A stretch of 64,000 nucleotides of DNA from Plantago ovata. Taxonomy: Eukaryota; Streptophyta; Magnoliopsida; Lamiales; Plantaginaceae. This document shows, piece after piece, positions 24,099 to 34,976 of the stretch (within the stretch, counting starts at the first letter, position 1; every line of letters starts with the position of its first letter). The notes beneath the pieces were generated by a model. That model was not told where the DNA came from. It did no database searches and worked only from the letters and a program-made list of their open reading frames with translations. The translations under genes and the position numbers were made by a program. The stretch spans positions 93,916,753 through 93,980,752 of the forward strand of contig CM051456.1 of NCBI GenBank assembly GCA_028274465.1. Reading direction: 5' to 3'.

Positions 24099-24363
24099 TA
24101 AAGAGTGTCAAGCATATATATCGAGAATGTTCTCAACTAATATTGGAAGACTTAGGATAGTACTCCAGAATCTTGAAAGAAAGAAATCTGGTTCTTTACT
24201 CCACGTTTCTAGCAATACATATCTGTATGTATATCCTCATTATCATTTCCATAGATAGGAGATATGTTTAAATCTTTTCCATGTAATCTTGTACCTTTGC
24301 TTGTATTTATAAGTAACCAACAGTAATGAAAATTTATTCAACACCAATAGATAGTTTTCTTCA
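24099..24363 (+). repeat. 5' LTR of copia element 3 (265 bp, TA...CA ends)
   Basis: The border is fixed by the target duplication CAGTC at 24094-24098 and 28240-28244 and by a perfect primer-binding site on the right. The LTR therefore begins TAAAGAGTGTC rather than TG and ends TTCA. The 3' copy has the same start and length, with about five differences in 265 bp. TA...CA is a known rare, non-canonical LTR terminus. Confidence 0.85.
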
Positions 24364-24375
24364 TGGTATCAGAGC
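24364..24375 (+). other. Primer-binding site of copia element 3
   Basis: TGGTATCAGAGC, the exact initiator tRNA-Met type site, directly follows the LTR. Confidence 0.92.
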
Positions 24376-24468
24376 AGTTACGATCCAAAAACCCAAACAC
24401 ATACCACCCAGCTACCGCCTAACTCTGCACACAAACACAGGGAACAAAACAATTAAAGAGCCAAAATC

Positions 24469-27400
24469 ATGTCGAAACCTGGTGATGCTAAGACCACCGG
24501 AATCTCATTTGCCATAGAACCAATATCACCATACTTCCTCAAAGCCTCTGCCAGCACCAACCAAACTCAATGGACGCTGCCGCAAACTCAAATAGTAGGA
24601 GATAGAGATGATATTGAAATAGGCAAAAAAGGAGTTGATATGAGCCCAATACCTGGGCTAAGTCCTGAACAGTATGCCATGGCTGCGAATTTTTTTGGCT
24701 TCTCAAAAGAGCAAATCAATTCCTCAGCTAATATGGTAGTTGGTAAGATGTCAATTGACAGGCCCTGGGTGATAGACTCAGGAGCTACAGAGCACATTAC
24801 GTGCAACAAAATGTTGCTGGATAAAATTACCAGTAACAAATCAATGGTTCCCGTGAAAATTCCGAATGGAGACCTCATACCGGTGAAAGGAGTTGGGGAC
24901 CTTAAGCTATCAAATGGATTAAATATCCGAGATGTGTTACATATTCCAGAATTTCAGTGTAATCTACTCTCAGTTAGTAGATTAACACGAGATTTTAACT
25001 GTGCTGTGACATTTTTCCCTGATTTTTGCATCATGCAGGACTTGAAGTCGAGGAATCTGACTGGTGCGGGCAGATGTTGCAATGGTCTTTATTTCTTGGA
25101 GCCTATGAGAAAAGAAGCTTCAGTTATGAAGGTAACCATCGACTCAAGCATTTGGCATAAGAGACTTGGTCATGCCTCTAAGGGTAAACTACAACAAATC
25201 CATTCTCTTCGTGATGATATATGTGCTTTTGATGAGTCTTGTGATACATGTTTTCGTGCGAAACAAACAAGAACCCCCTTTCCCTTGTGTACAATAAAAA
25301 CAACTTCATGCTTTGAGCTTGTACATTGCGACATTTGGGGCCCATACAAAACTCCCTCATTTTCAGGAGCACATTACTTTTTATCTATTGTTGATGATCA
25401 CAGTAGAGGACTGTGGGTTTTCTTAATGAAGCAAAAATCTGAGGTTGCACAATATTTAACCACATTCTGCAATATGGTGAAAAATCAGTTTGACAAAAGG
25501 GTGAAAAGAATCCGTAGTGACAATGGAGTCGAATTCCAGTCTAGCTGCATGTTAGATTTTTATTCCCAACATGGTATTATTCTAGAAACCTCATGCACCG
25601 ACACACCACAACAAAATGGTGTAGTTGAAAGAAAACATCGTCACATTCTAGAAGTTGCAAGGGCATTAAGGTTTCAGGCTAATCTACCTATCACGTTTTG
25701 GGGAGAGTGTGTCTTAACAGCAACATACATAATAAACAGACTTCCTTCTAGAGCAATCGACAACCCTATGAGATATTGCTTGGTCGGGAACCGACATACG
25801 ATCATTTACGAGCGTTTGGCTGTCTTGTTTATGCACACGACAATCACAAGGGAAGGGATAAATTTGCCGAGAGGGGGAGGCCATGCATCTTTGTGGGATA
25901 TCCTAATGCACAGAAGGGGTACCGAGTTTATGATATGGAAACACACAAAATATACACCTCTAGGGATGTAAAGTTTGTCGAAGAAAATTTCCCCTTCAAT
26001 GAATTAAGTGACAAACCCAATCGTCGGCCGGAACGTCATATTGGCAGCATCGATATGGAGTCCAATGCAGGTCAACAATATTCCTCTAGGTCCATTGAGA
26101 CACATTTTGATGAATCTGGGTCACTTGAGAGTAACCACTCACAACAGGAGCCTGGTAATGATGAACATAGTAATATGGACTCAGGGGGAGCTAGCCCAAC
26201 AAATGGACAAGTTTTGCAACCTCAACACGAAAACCTTGGGCGTGGGCATCGACATAAATCCAAGCCGAAGAATATGGATATCTATGAAACTGAATATGTG
26301 GGCACTTTAGACCAATCGCAACCCGCATCAGATTCAGAGACCTCGACGGTACATCCTCTTTCAAACTTTGTTTCATATGACCGTTTCTCTAACTCACACA
26401 AAGTTTTTCTTGCGGCCATCACTTCAAATGATGAGCCAAAGTATTTCTCTCAGGCCGTAAAATATCATGAGTGGAGAGAAGCCATGAAAATGAAGTTCAA
26501 GCTCTCGAAAGTAATGGCACTTGGACTTTGGAAAAATTACCTCCTGGAAAAGTGGCTATTGATTCAAAATGGGTGTACAAAATTAAGTACAAGCCCAATG
26601 GTGAAATTGAGAGATATAAGGCTCGACTTGTTGCGAAGGGCCTCACACAAGTTGAAGGGATTGATTTCCACGAAACGTTCGCACCCGTTGCGAAACTTGT
26701 CACAGTTCGTACAATGCTCGCAGTAGCAGCGAAAAGAAAGTGGATTATCCATCAGTTGGATGTAAACAATGCATTCCTACATGGGGACTTGGAAGAAGAG
26801 GTATACATGAAAATTCCTCAAGGATTTAGAAAAGAAGGAGACACGAGAGTTTGCAAATTGCAGAAATCATTGTATGGGCTCCGCCAAGCCTCACGCAATT
26901 GGTATCAAAAATTCACTAGTGCACTTGTTGAGATTGGTTTTCAGCAATCCAAGGCGGACCATTCACTGTTCATTTTGCGGAGAGGTACTATTTATGTCTC
27001 TGCATTAATTTATGTTGACAATGTTATTATTGCAGGAAATCATGAGAAAACCATTGCTGATACTAAAACATTTCTTGATGAGAAATTTAGTATTAAAGAT
27101 TTGGGTCCATTGAAGTATTTTCTCGGAATAGAAGTCGCACGTTCATCCGAGGGAATTGTTCTAAGTCAACGAAAATACACACTAGATATTCTGGAAGAAA
27201 CTGGTTTGCTGGGAGCCCGGCCTAGTAACTTTCCAATGGAGCAAAACCTCAGACTAGACAAAGATGATGATAGTGAGGTTGTCGATAATACACAATATCG
27301 TCGCTTGATTGGCAAACTTTTATATCTCACGGTTACAAGGCCTGACATTGTGTTTGTTGTTAATGCTCTTAGTCAATTTGTCTCGAGTCCTCGTCAATCG

Positions 27401-27967
27401 CACATGGATGCCCTCATTCGCATTCTTCGTTACTTGAAGTCGACACCGGGTCAAGGTGTTCTCCTGCCAACTGAAGGCGTCTTGAGCCTTAAGGCATATT
27501 GCGACTCTGATTGGGGCGGTTGTGTTATGACTCGTCGTTCTAGAACGGGTTACTTCCTCTCTCTTGGTGGTGCACCAATATCTTGGAAAACAAAGAAACA
27601 ATCTGTTGTGTCACGTTCTTCCGCTGAAGCAGAATATCGAGCTATGACAAGTACATTAAGTGAAGTTTTATGGTTGCGCTGGCTATTGAAAGATTTCGAC
27701 GCGCCACAACTATCAGCTACACCCATGTTTTGTGATAATCAAGCCGCTCGACATATTGCCAACAATCCCGTATTTCATGAGCGGACAAAACATGTTGAAA
27801 TGGATTGTTACTTTGTGAGTGAAAGGGTGGAGTCCAAAGAAATCATACCCTGCTCAATTTCTACAGCTAATCAAATTGCTGATATTTTTAAGAAGGCATT
27901 GGGTGCTGATCAGTTGAGATATCTACTTGGCAAGTTGGGTGTTCGGGACCTTCACACACCAACTTGA
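24469..27967 (+). pseudogene. pol: Copia pol with gag core deleted and YVDN active site
   Basis: The ATG at 24469 gives the usual start of a small copia Gag (ISPYFL), but after about 24 residues it jumps to sequence just before protease. The capsid and zinc-knuckle region is missing. Protease DSG is at residues 103-105. Integrase has H230, H235, C258, C261 and D288, D351, E387 (DD35E). A frameshift near 25765 leads into 25776-26500 (REPTYDHLRAFGCLVYAHD), and another near 26490 into 26471-27967. The last part carries reverse transcriptase, with YVDN instead of YVDD at 27011-27022, and an RNase H ending HTPT. The catalytic Asp to Asn change alone should abolish polymerase activity. Confidence 0.92.
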
Positions 27968-27974
27968 GGGGGAG
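27964..27974 (+). other. Polypurine tract of copia element 3
   Basis: TTGAGGGGGAG ends exactly at the base before the 3' LTR. It supports the non-canonical LTR start at 27975. Confidence 0.8.
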
Positions 27975-28239
27975 TAAAGAGTGTCAAGCATATATAGGGA
28001 GAATGTTCTCAACTAATATTGGAAGACTTAGGATAGTACTCCAGAATCTTGAAAGAAAGAAATCTGGTCCTTTACTCCATGTTTCTAGCAATACATATCT
28101 GTATGTATATCCTCATTATCATTTCCATAGATAGGAGATATGTTTAAATCTTTTCCATGTAATCTTGTACCTTTGCTTGTATTTATAAGTAACCAACAGT
28201 AATGAAAATTTATTCAACACCAATATATAGTTTTCTTCA
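27975..28239 (+). repeat. 3' LTR of copia element 3
   Basis: It is 265 bp long, begins TAAAGAGTGTC and ends TTTTCTTCA. It is followed by the target duplication CAGTC at 28240-28244. It differs from the 5' LTR at about five positions (near 2%). Confidence 0.92.
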
Positions 28240-28559
28240 CAGTCAGTAGGGTATCTGTATGCAGGGTCAAAGGATAAACAATGGTTATTTCTGAAAAAGT
28301 TTTTGCAGAGAGAGAACGTCTTAGGAATAAGAAGAAGACTTCGTCATGTGATCAACTTCACTTATTTTACAATTGTTCTAGTTGTCCTTCAACATAATTC
28401 TGTTGGATTTACTTATCGTTTTAGAGTGCTATCTATTGATATTTGATAGTGTGTTGGAAATGTGTGATTTGGGTTTGAAAAAAGTTTTTTTGTATCATCG
28501 ATGCTTTTTGGAAGCTATTAGAATGAATCAGAACAACTCTCTGTTTTTCCCTGTTTAAT

Positions 28560-28805
28560 GTGGTTATTTCATCTTTTTTTTATTTTTTTTTAATTTTTTG
28601 TCAATGGCCTTCTGTGAGGAAGATTCCTCACTGTTGTTGTTCTACTAACTGAGAGGAAATGGTTGCTCCTCACAATAGGCTATGCGAGGAGGCTATTGTG
28701 ATGTCCATGTGAGGAATTTATTTCCTCACAAATGCTCAACAGTGAGGAAATTTTAGCTTACTGTGAGGAAAAAGTTCCCCAGAGATACCCCTCTTTTTTG
28801 TAGTG
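28560..28805. mobile_element. CACTA-type transposon end
   Basis: The right edge reads CTCTTTTTTGTAGTG, the complement of a CACTACAAAAAA terminus. Preceding it are several subterminal GTGAGGAA/TTCCTCAC repeats in both orientations, typical of CACTA (EnSpm) ends. I did not find the matching left terminus, so the extent to the left is uncertain and this may be a truncated copy. Confidence 0.6.
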
Positions 28806-28833
28806 TTTGATATGTTTGATCGGTTGATCCTGT

Positions 28834-29394
28834 GATCAATAATATATGCAATTTAAAACTCTACTTATACCAATAAGGCACGGTGGAATCAGGATGGGGA
28901 ATAAGCGTTGTTTCTCCTCCCCCTTAAAAGTTATGATTTTTGAAGTTCGGGTCCCTCTATAAATCTCGAAATTTTCATGGATATGCAATTTCATACCACC
29001 TAACTTCAATTCCTGGTCTGTCTTTGCAACAAGGTACACATCTTTTTTTTTTTTTTTTTAAGAGCTCATTTATAAGAACTCTAAAAGTAAGTGTGCGCAC
29101 AGGTTTAGGGTCCTCACTTTGCCGCTTAAAGAAAAGTGTGCGCACGGGCGAGAAAATAAAGAGACAAGTATGTGTTAAATTGTGGTCAATTTGTGGTATC
29201 GGCATCTGATTTAGTAATTTAGAGATCAATCCAGGTTTATCCGCATAGGCTCAGAAGGGTCAGGCCCATTAAACGATTAGGTAAGCTAATCATTATTTCT
29301 TGTAAAGCTTGAGTTACAGTTTCATTCCAAATCATTATTTCATGAAATAAAAAGCATGAACCCTAGTAGTATGTTTCAAAACACATGAAAAAGC
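28834..29394 (+). promoter_or_regulatory. Upstream region of F-box copy A, duplicated at copy B
   Basis: This segment repeats at about 34600-34976: both contain GATCAATAAT, GCAATTTAAAACTC, CACGGTGGAATCAGGA, and a pair of GTGTGCGCAC palindromes. The duplication shows that the tandem F-box copies arose together with their promoters. No unambiguous TATA box or start site can be assigned. Confidence 0.65.
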
Positions 29395-30123
29395 ATGGGC
29401 ATGTTGGAACATGGTGATCGAATCAGTGAATTGCCAGATCCACTGATTCTTGAAATCCTTTACCTGTTGGAGACATCCAAAGAAGTAGTCAGAACAGGTA
29501 TACTTTCTAAGAGATGGAAATATTTATGGACTCAAGTAGATACTCTTTCATTCAGTAGTTTGGCATTTCCAGAGCACCAGTTTTCACACTTTCTTTCATT
29601 TGTTGATAACACTGTTATGCAATGCACTTGCCCTGTCATCAAGAAATTCTCATTGTGTGGTTTATGGGGTAATTTTGGTGATGACGATTATGTTCATGAA
29701 CTAATTGATAAATGGGTCACATTTTTTTTGGAAAGAAATGTTCAAGTTCTAATGCTTGAATTGAGTGGCCTTGACTATGTATTCCATGTCCCGTCGATGT
29801 TGATCCACATAACTCTTTTGTCTATCCTGAGCAGCTTTTAGTCGACTTTTGACAACATTAACTTTGTCCACAGTGTCTTAGACAAAGTTTGGTCCTTGTA
29901 ACAATCTTATCCCTTCTTCAACCCAACAAATTGGACTTCAACATTTCCTACCATAGAGTGCCTCGTAGGGAGCCATACCAATACTGCTATGGTATTGATT
30001 ATTTTATGCAAATTCCATCAACGCGATGTAATCATCCCATGAACCCTTAAATTCTAGAACACATGCTCGAAGCATATCTTCCGGAGTCTGTATAGTTCTA
30101 TCTGATTGCCCATCCGTCTGTGG

Positions 30124-32103
30124 TGTTAGGAAATGTGAGAAAATTTGCCTCAAAGCCTAAGCAGCGGAAGTTTAAAATTTTTTATTTCTCACTAAACTGA
30201 TATGACTATATTAAGCTAGAAGATGATTACTTACGTGTCTTCCAGCAGAGATGCAAATTCACCACCTATCTGTTCGTCAATCTCCAGACAGAGCCTTGCA
30301 ATTTCTTCGTCTAGTAACTGGATCTCTTCTTCTTCTTCAAAGAAATCTCCTTCAATGGAATCTCCAAGATGGCTCATCAACAGGCTTCATTGTTTCCTTC
30401 AACCTTGGTATCCACGGACAGTGTTTTCTACCAAGAAAGCTAGGAAGTTCTTTTTGTGTGTTTTGGGCTCTAGAGAGAAAATGAGTTTCTGACTATCAGA
30501 GAATATTTTCTACGTATGATATGAATGAAGACTTATTTTCTTTCTTTCTGATTAAGTCAGTTAGTTGGTTCAGAAATCACGTATGATTTTTACCAAGTAA
30601 ATCTAATTGACTAGGAGACTTCAAAAGTCATCAACTGACTAACAAACAGATAAGCATTAATTATGTCAGTCAAAAATAGAAATTCAAAGTCAAAGAAAAG
30701 AAGGAATAAACGTGTGGGGACAGCTGAAAAGTTGTCCCCAATTTTTCCTTTATGGCGCATGCAGTGCACGCGCCAAAACCGGTTGACTTGGCACGTGCCA
30801 GGCCAAAACCAGCAGCTGGGCCGACTTGGCCCAGCTGCCTGTTCTTCATTGCTGGGCTCTTTTGAGCCGAACTTCTGTTCTTTCAATTTCTTATTCTCGG
30901 GCCTCATTCCAATTCCGCCCAAATACACAAGTCTTCAATTAATTAATTAAATCCAATCTAAATTAATTAATTATATTTCTAAAATGTATTCACATATAAT
31001 AAATTATTATTAATCCAATTAGTAACAATTCCATTATATTTATGTATAATAATAATTCAATATAAATCTAATTAATATTTAATCAAATATACATAGCTCG
31101 TTTGTAGGAACACCACCTTGAAGTGTGACCCATAGGGCCTTGCATATTAAGCAACAATCTAATTAAGGTCATAATAAATTCCTAGACAATTTATCAGACA
31201 ATATTAATATGCAAGGAACGTTTGTGAGGAAAAACAAACCACCTGTAGCGTAGGGTACTTTGATGATACGGTCCGGTCCCTTCATTCACGAATACTCGGA
31301 TGAGTCTAGAATATGGTTATGTGTCTATTCTAAGAACTTCATTCATTATCTCTCAATCTTATTAGTCGATCTATGAATCATGTCCAAACACCATTTTAAC
31401 ATATTCACATACGGTGGCCACCGGTTTTGTGATCACACTAAATATGAGAAGTGAGTATTCTCTTCTTGTATCTATTACGGAGGAATGAATCCTATCTTGG
31501 CCCAATCACTCACACCATATGCTTCCTAATGTACCCAACACATGCCGTATCTACCCTACTTTAAGAGTGCAAGCGTTGTGCATGGTCAAAGTACATTATT
31601 CCACATATGATGTAGTATTGGCGTCAAGTCTAAGGACTACTAACATCACCCTACACACCGATACTACCATAGACACTTAAATAGCTTTACCAAATGGTTT
31701 CTCGGTTGGGTATGCCAACACTCTCCAAAGTGTTCATATGTTCATTATGAATAACCAAGTTCATTCGTAGCAGTGAGACCTACTACATCCTCGAAGGATC
31801 TAATGCAACATATGCTAGCTTCAATCGCATCATTGATATCCCGTATCTCAATGACCTTCAGCTAATGGCTTATTTTAGGACTTAATTATTGACACACAAG
31901 CTCCCACTAACTTGGTGATTACCTTAAGTCATTGGGAACATTTTATTGAATAATTCAAACAACCAAATAATATATTCATAAAATGTAATGTCAATTGTAT
32001 TTAATAATGTATAAATAAATGAACATAAATAAATAACAATAACTGAATGTGATCAAGTACATATCGTCCCTATCGTAGGTTGTCTCTAGAACATATACTT
32101 TCA
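30124..32103 (-). repeat. 1980-bp solo LTR nested in the gypsy integrase
   Basis: Perfect 5-bp repeats TGTGG flank it at 30119-30123 and 32104-32108, and the integrase reading continues across. It starts TGTTAGGAAA and ends TACTTTCA on the plus strand. Blocks such as GTGACCCATAGGGCCT and GTCTCTAGAACATATA match the LTR of copia element 1 read in reverse. It is therefore a diverged minus-strand member of the same LTR group, left after recombination between two LTRs. Confidence 0.88.
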
Positions 32104-33099
32104 TGTGGATGAAATGCCGTACTAAAGTTCAACTTAGTCCCTAATGCTTGTTGCAAGTTACCCCAAAATCTTGAAGTAAAGCGAGGATCACGGTCTAAAA
32201 CTATAGATAAAGGTACACCATGTAATCTCACAATATCATTTACGTACCTTTTCGCCAAGATCTCGAGAGTTGAAACCCATTTGGATGCTAAAAAGTGAGC
32301 TGACTTTGTCAAACGATCAATAATAACCGAGATAGCATCATTCTTCTTCTGTGTGACTGGTAGACCGTACACAAAATCCATCGTAATATTCTCCCACTTC
32401 CAGACTGGAATTTGCAATGGATGTAACTTACCAACTAGGGCATGATGTTCAGTTTTAATTTGTTGGCAAAGTTAAGCATCTTGACACATATTGAGCAACA
32501 TCTTTCTTCATCTTTGGCCACCAATAATTACACTTCAAGGATTGATATATCTCTGTACTACCAGGGTGCATTGCATATGGTGCAGCATGAGCCTCTTCCA
32601 TTATCTCATTCCTTAGACCATCAACATCAGGAACACAAAGTCGGTTATTGATTGTCAAGTGTCCATCACCATCGATAACAAAGTTCGTATCAGTTCCTTA
32701 CTTCACCTTGACAACAACTTTTCATCCGCAGAGCACTGCATTAAGTTAAACACCCTCTCGGTTCGTTTCAGCCAAGTCTCTGCCTCAGCAGGCTCCGTAG
32801 TACCCATGAAATCTACTTCACCCATTTTCCTAAGCTTGTCATACCACCTCTCACGTGGTTCAACTATCAGATGCTCGAGATGAGCATTCTTATCATGCAT
32901 GTTAAGTCGAGATGGTTGATATGAATGTAACTCTAGCTCGGATGTTCCTCCCCCTCCATGAACACTAGGCTCATCATTATCTATATGGTTGTCATGACTA
33001 GGCGCCCTTTGCCTAAAATATGACACACCATGTAAGAAAGTATGATTATAACATGCAATCGTGATGCACCTGTCATGCCAATGTCTATAGAACCATACT

Positions 33100-33192
33100 C
33101 TCCCTATCATCTTAATGGTAACAGAACCCACACTAAGGCTCCCTATCATCTTAATGGTAACAGAACCCATACTAAGGCTCCCTATCATCCTT
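33100..33192. repeat. 39-bp tandem repeat, 2.3 copies
   Basis: The unit starting CTCCCTATCATCTTAATGG occurs at 33100, 33139 and partially at 33178. It lies at the edge of the gypsy gag remnant and produces the repeated GSVTIKMIG in that frame. Confidence 0.9.
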
Positions 33193-34238
33193 ATGTACGA
33201 GCGGGTGCGGACGACCCTCAAACGTGAACCGAACCAAGCTCATGTGGGTTAGTCCTTGAGAGCTAAGGTTTTTCTAGTTCAATCTCTAAAGACCTTCTAG
33301 AAGTTTGTTGCTTCATGTTGAAATTTGTAACATGAAGGTTCCGATTTCAAATTAGGGCTCCTTGGCTTGAAGAAATAGAGGTTTTGGGTGCATTTGTTGG
33401 GAGAATGTTTAATCTAGTTAGTGTTCTTTCTTTAAAGATTGCTAATCTACATGGTAGTTATGAGTATTATACTCACCCCGATGATATTGATCTGGCTGGA
33501 ATTTTCGATCTTGATATGGCGGAATATACAATCAACTTACTAATCAAACCTGCTAGTCATGTAGATGAACTAGTTATTGGCGGACAGTTTCTCCATGTGA
33601 GATTTCTTACAAATTAGTAAATAACATTCATGTTATAGTTTGTCATGTTTCTGTCAAATTTGCTATCTTGATTGCTATATATTTTTATCATATGAAAAGA
33701 ACATTAATGTATGCTCTATCGCAGGCCCTTTCATTGTTGAAAGCGTTAGGCAGACCTTGTCCACAATTCAATTGCACACATCTTACGATTATTGATTCAG
33801 CTCTTTGGACGAATGAACTTCCTGGGATAGAATGCGTACTACAAAGTTCACCAGAACTGGAGACACTAGTAATCAAGGTGTCTCGTTGGCAGGTTTGTTA
33901 TTAAATGGTACTTGTTACTTCTTATATCAGTATACATATTTCATGCATGTAATGTGCTTGCTATTTTAATGAGTTTACATGGATGGATTGCTTTCTTAAC
34001 AATCATAACATCGATTCAATGTTTCTGCGTTCAATATGCCAATTACTATAAAGAAGAGTCCCCCCACATGGGACCTTCGGTTTTCGAAAAGAGAAGCTTC
34101 CCATGTTTGATGAGTCTTGAGATTCATTACGACGAATACTTGTGTGACTCGGTGTACATCGAGTGCATGATATTGAGCTTGTAGAAAATATACTGGAAAG
34201 CAATCCTCCACTGAAAAAGTTGGTTATCTTGTCACAAC

Positions 34239-34555
34239 CCGGTTGCACTTATTGCCGTACGGAGTCAGGCCCACTGGATTGTTCATCATGGACTGCCGCA
34301 TGGACTGCCGACTCGTTAGCTACTAAGTTGAAGAGCAGTACTCTAGCTGGGAGTGAAGCTCCAAAATGGGAACTCAAGGCTGAAGACTCTAACTTCTATT
34401 TTATCTTTTGTAACTCTTGAGTCTTGATAGTAAGGATGAGGATTATTAGTCTAATAATCTACTAGTTCAGTCTATATTTTCTTAGCATTGTCAATTGTGA
34501 TGTTTCCCACCTTTGCTGATATTCAACTTTTTATTTACTATAGAGAATATTCAAC
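34239..34555. repeat. Unclassified repeat after F-box copy A
   Basis: Starting TGTCACAACCCGG, an LTR-like start, it cuts off the FBD end of copy A. Its right 190 bp (34371-34555) is shared with 9736-9925. It may be a short solo LTR, but I could not define a target duplication. Confidence 0.5.
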
Positions 34556-34976
34556 GCTGATATGTTTGATCAATATCATGTGATCAATAATCTAGTCATT
34601 ACGAATCCAAAATATTATGCAATTTAAAACTCTACTTATACCAATAAGACACGGTGGAATCAGGAGGGGGAATAAGCGTTGTTCCTCCATCCCCTTAAAA
34701 TTTATGATTTTTAAATTCGGGTCCCTCCATAAATCTCCAAATTTTCATGGATATGCCATTTCATAACCCCTAACTTCGATTCCTGGTCTGTCTTGCAACA
34801 AGGTATACTTCTTTTTTCTTTTTTAAGAGCTCATTTATAAGAACTCTAAAAGTAAGTGTGCGCACGAGTTTAGGGTTCTCGCTTTGCCGCTTCAAAAAAA
34901 GTGTGCGCACTACTTGTTTGTAAAGCTTGAGCTAGTTACAGTTTCACTCCAAATCATTATTTCCAGAAATAAAAGC

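Larger units (their letters stand above)
24046..28446 (+). pseudogene. Host exon interrupted by copia element 3
   Basis: After a TGCAG acceptor at 24041-24045, an open frame (VVISGETWQSFSPAGVQ) runs to 24098, where the copia begins. If the element and one target copy are left out, the frame resumes at 28245 with no shift and stays open to a TGA at 28444-28446, 85 codons in all. The continuation includes VGYLYAGSKDKQWLFLKKF. Exact frame continuity over 202 bp beyond the insertion supports real coding sequence. I do not recognise the protein. The true exon may end earlier at a donor. Insertion should have destroyed the product. Confidence 0.55.
29793..33326 (-). mobile_element. Gypsy (chromovirus-like) remnant inside copy A
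   Basis: Read on the minus strand, a gag piece (33221-32703, with FMGTTEPAEAETWLKRTERVF) is joined near 32690 to integrase. The integrase N-terminus is at 32658-32455 (YWWPKMKKDVAQYVSRC). The catalytic core is at 32417-32070 (ITMDFVYGLPVTQKKNDAIS). A C-terminal part is at about 30118-29930 (DRTIQTPEDMLRACVLEF). Protease, reverse transcriptase and RNase H are missing. A solo LTR interrupts the integrase. Stops and the internal deletion make it a fossil. No LTR of its own or target duplication was found. Confidence 0.82.
29395..34240 (+). pseudogene. F-box/LRR/FBD gene copy A, disrupted
   Basis: F-box proteins are substrate receptors of SCF ubiquitin ligases. The frame from 29395 encodes an F-box, DRISELPDPLILEILYLLE...LSKRWKYLW, then the first leucine-rich part up to about 29790. 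There a minus-strand gypsy remnant begins. Homology resumes near 33327 (APWLEE-like region, GRMFNLVSVLSLKIANL), after loss of about 290 bp that copy B still has. The second exon is 33725-33892 (168 bp). The third exon near 34035 has lost its acceptor: CAA replaces CAG at 34032-34034. It is also frameshifted before the FBD end (DIELVENILESNPPLKKLVI at about 34170-34235). The gene is dead. Confidence 0.85.
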
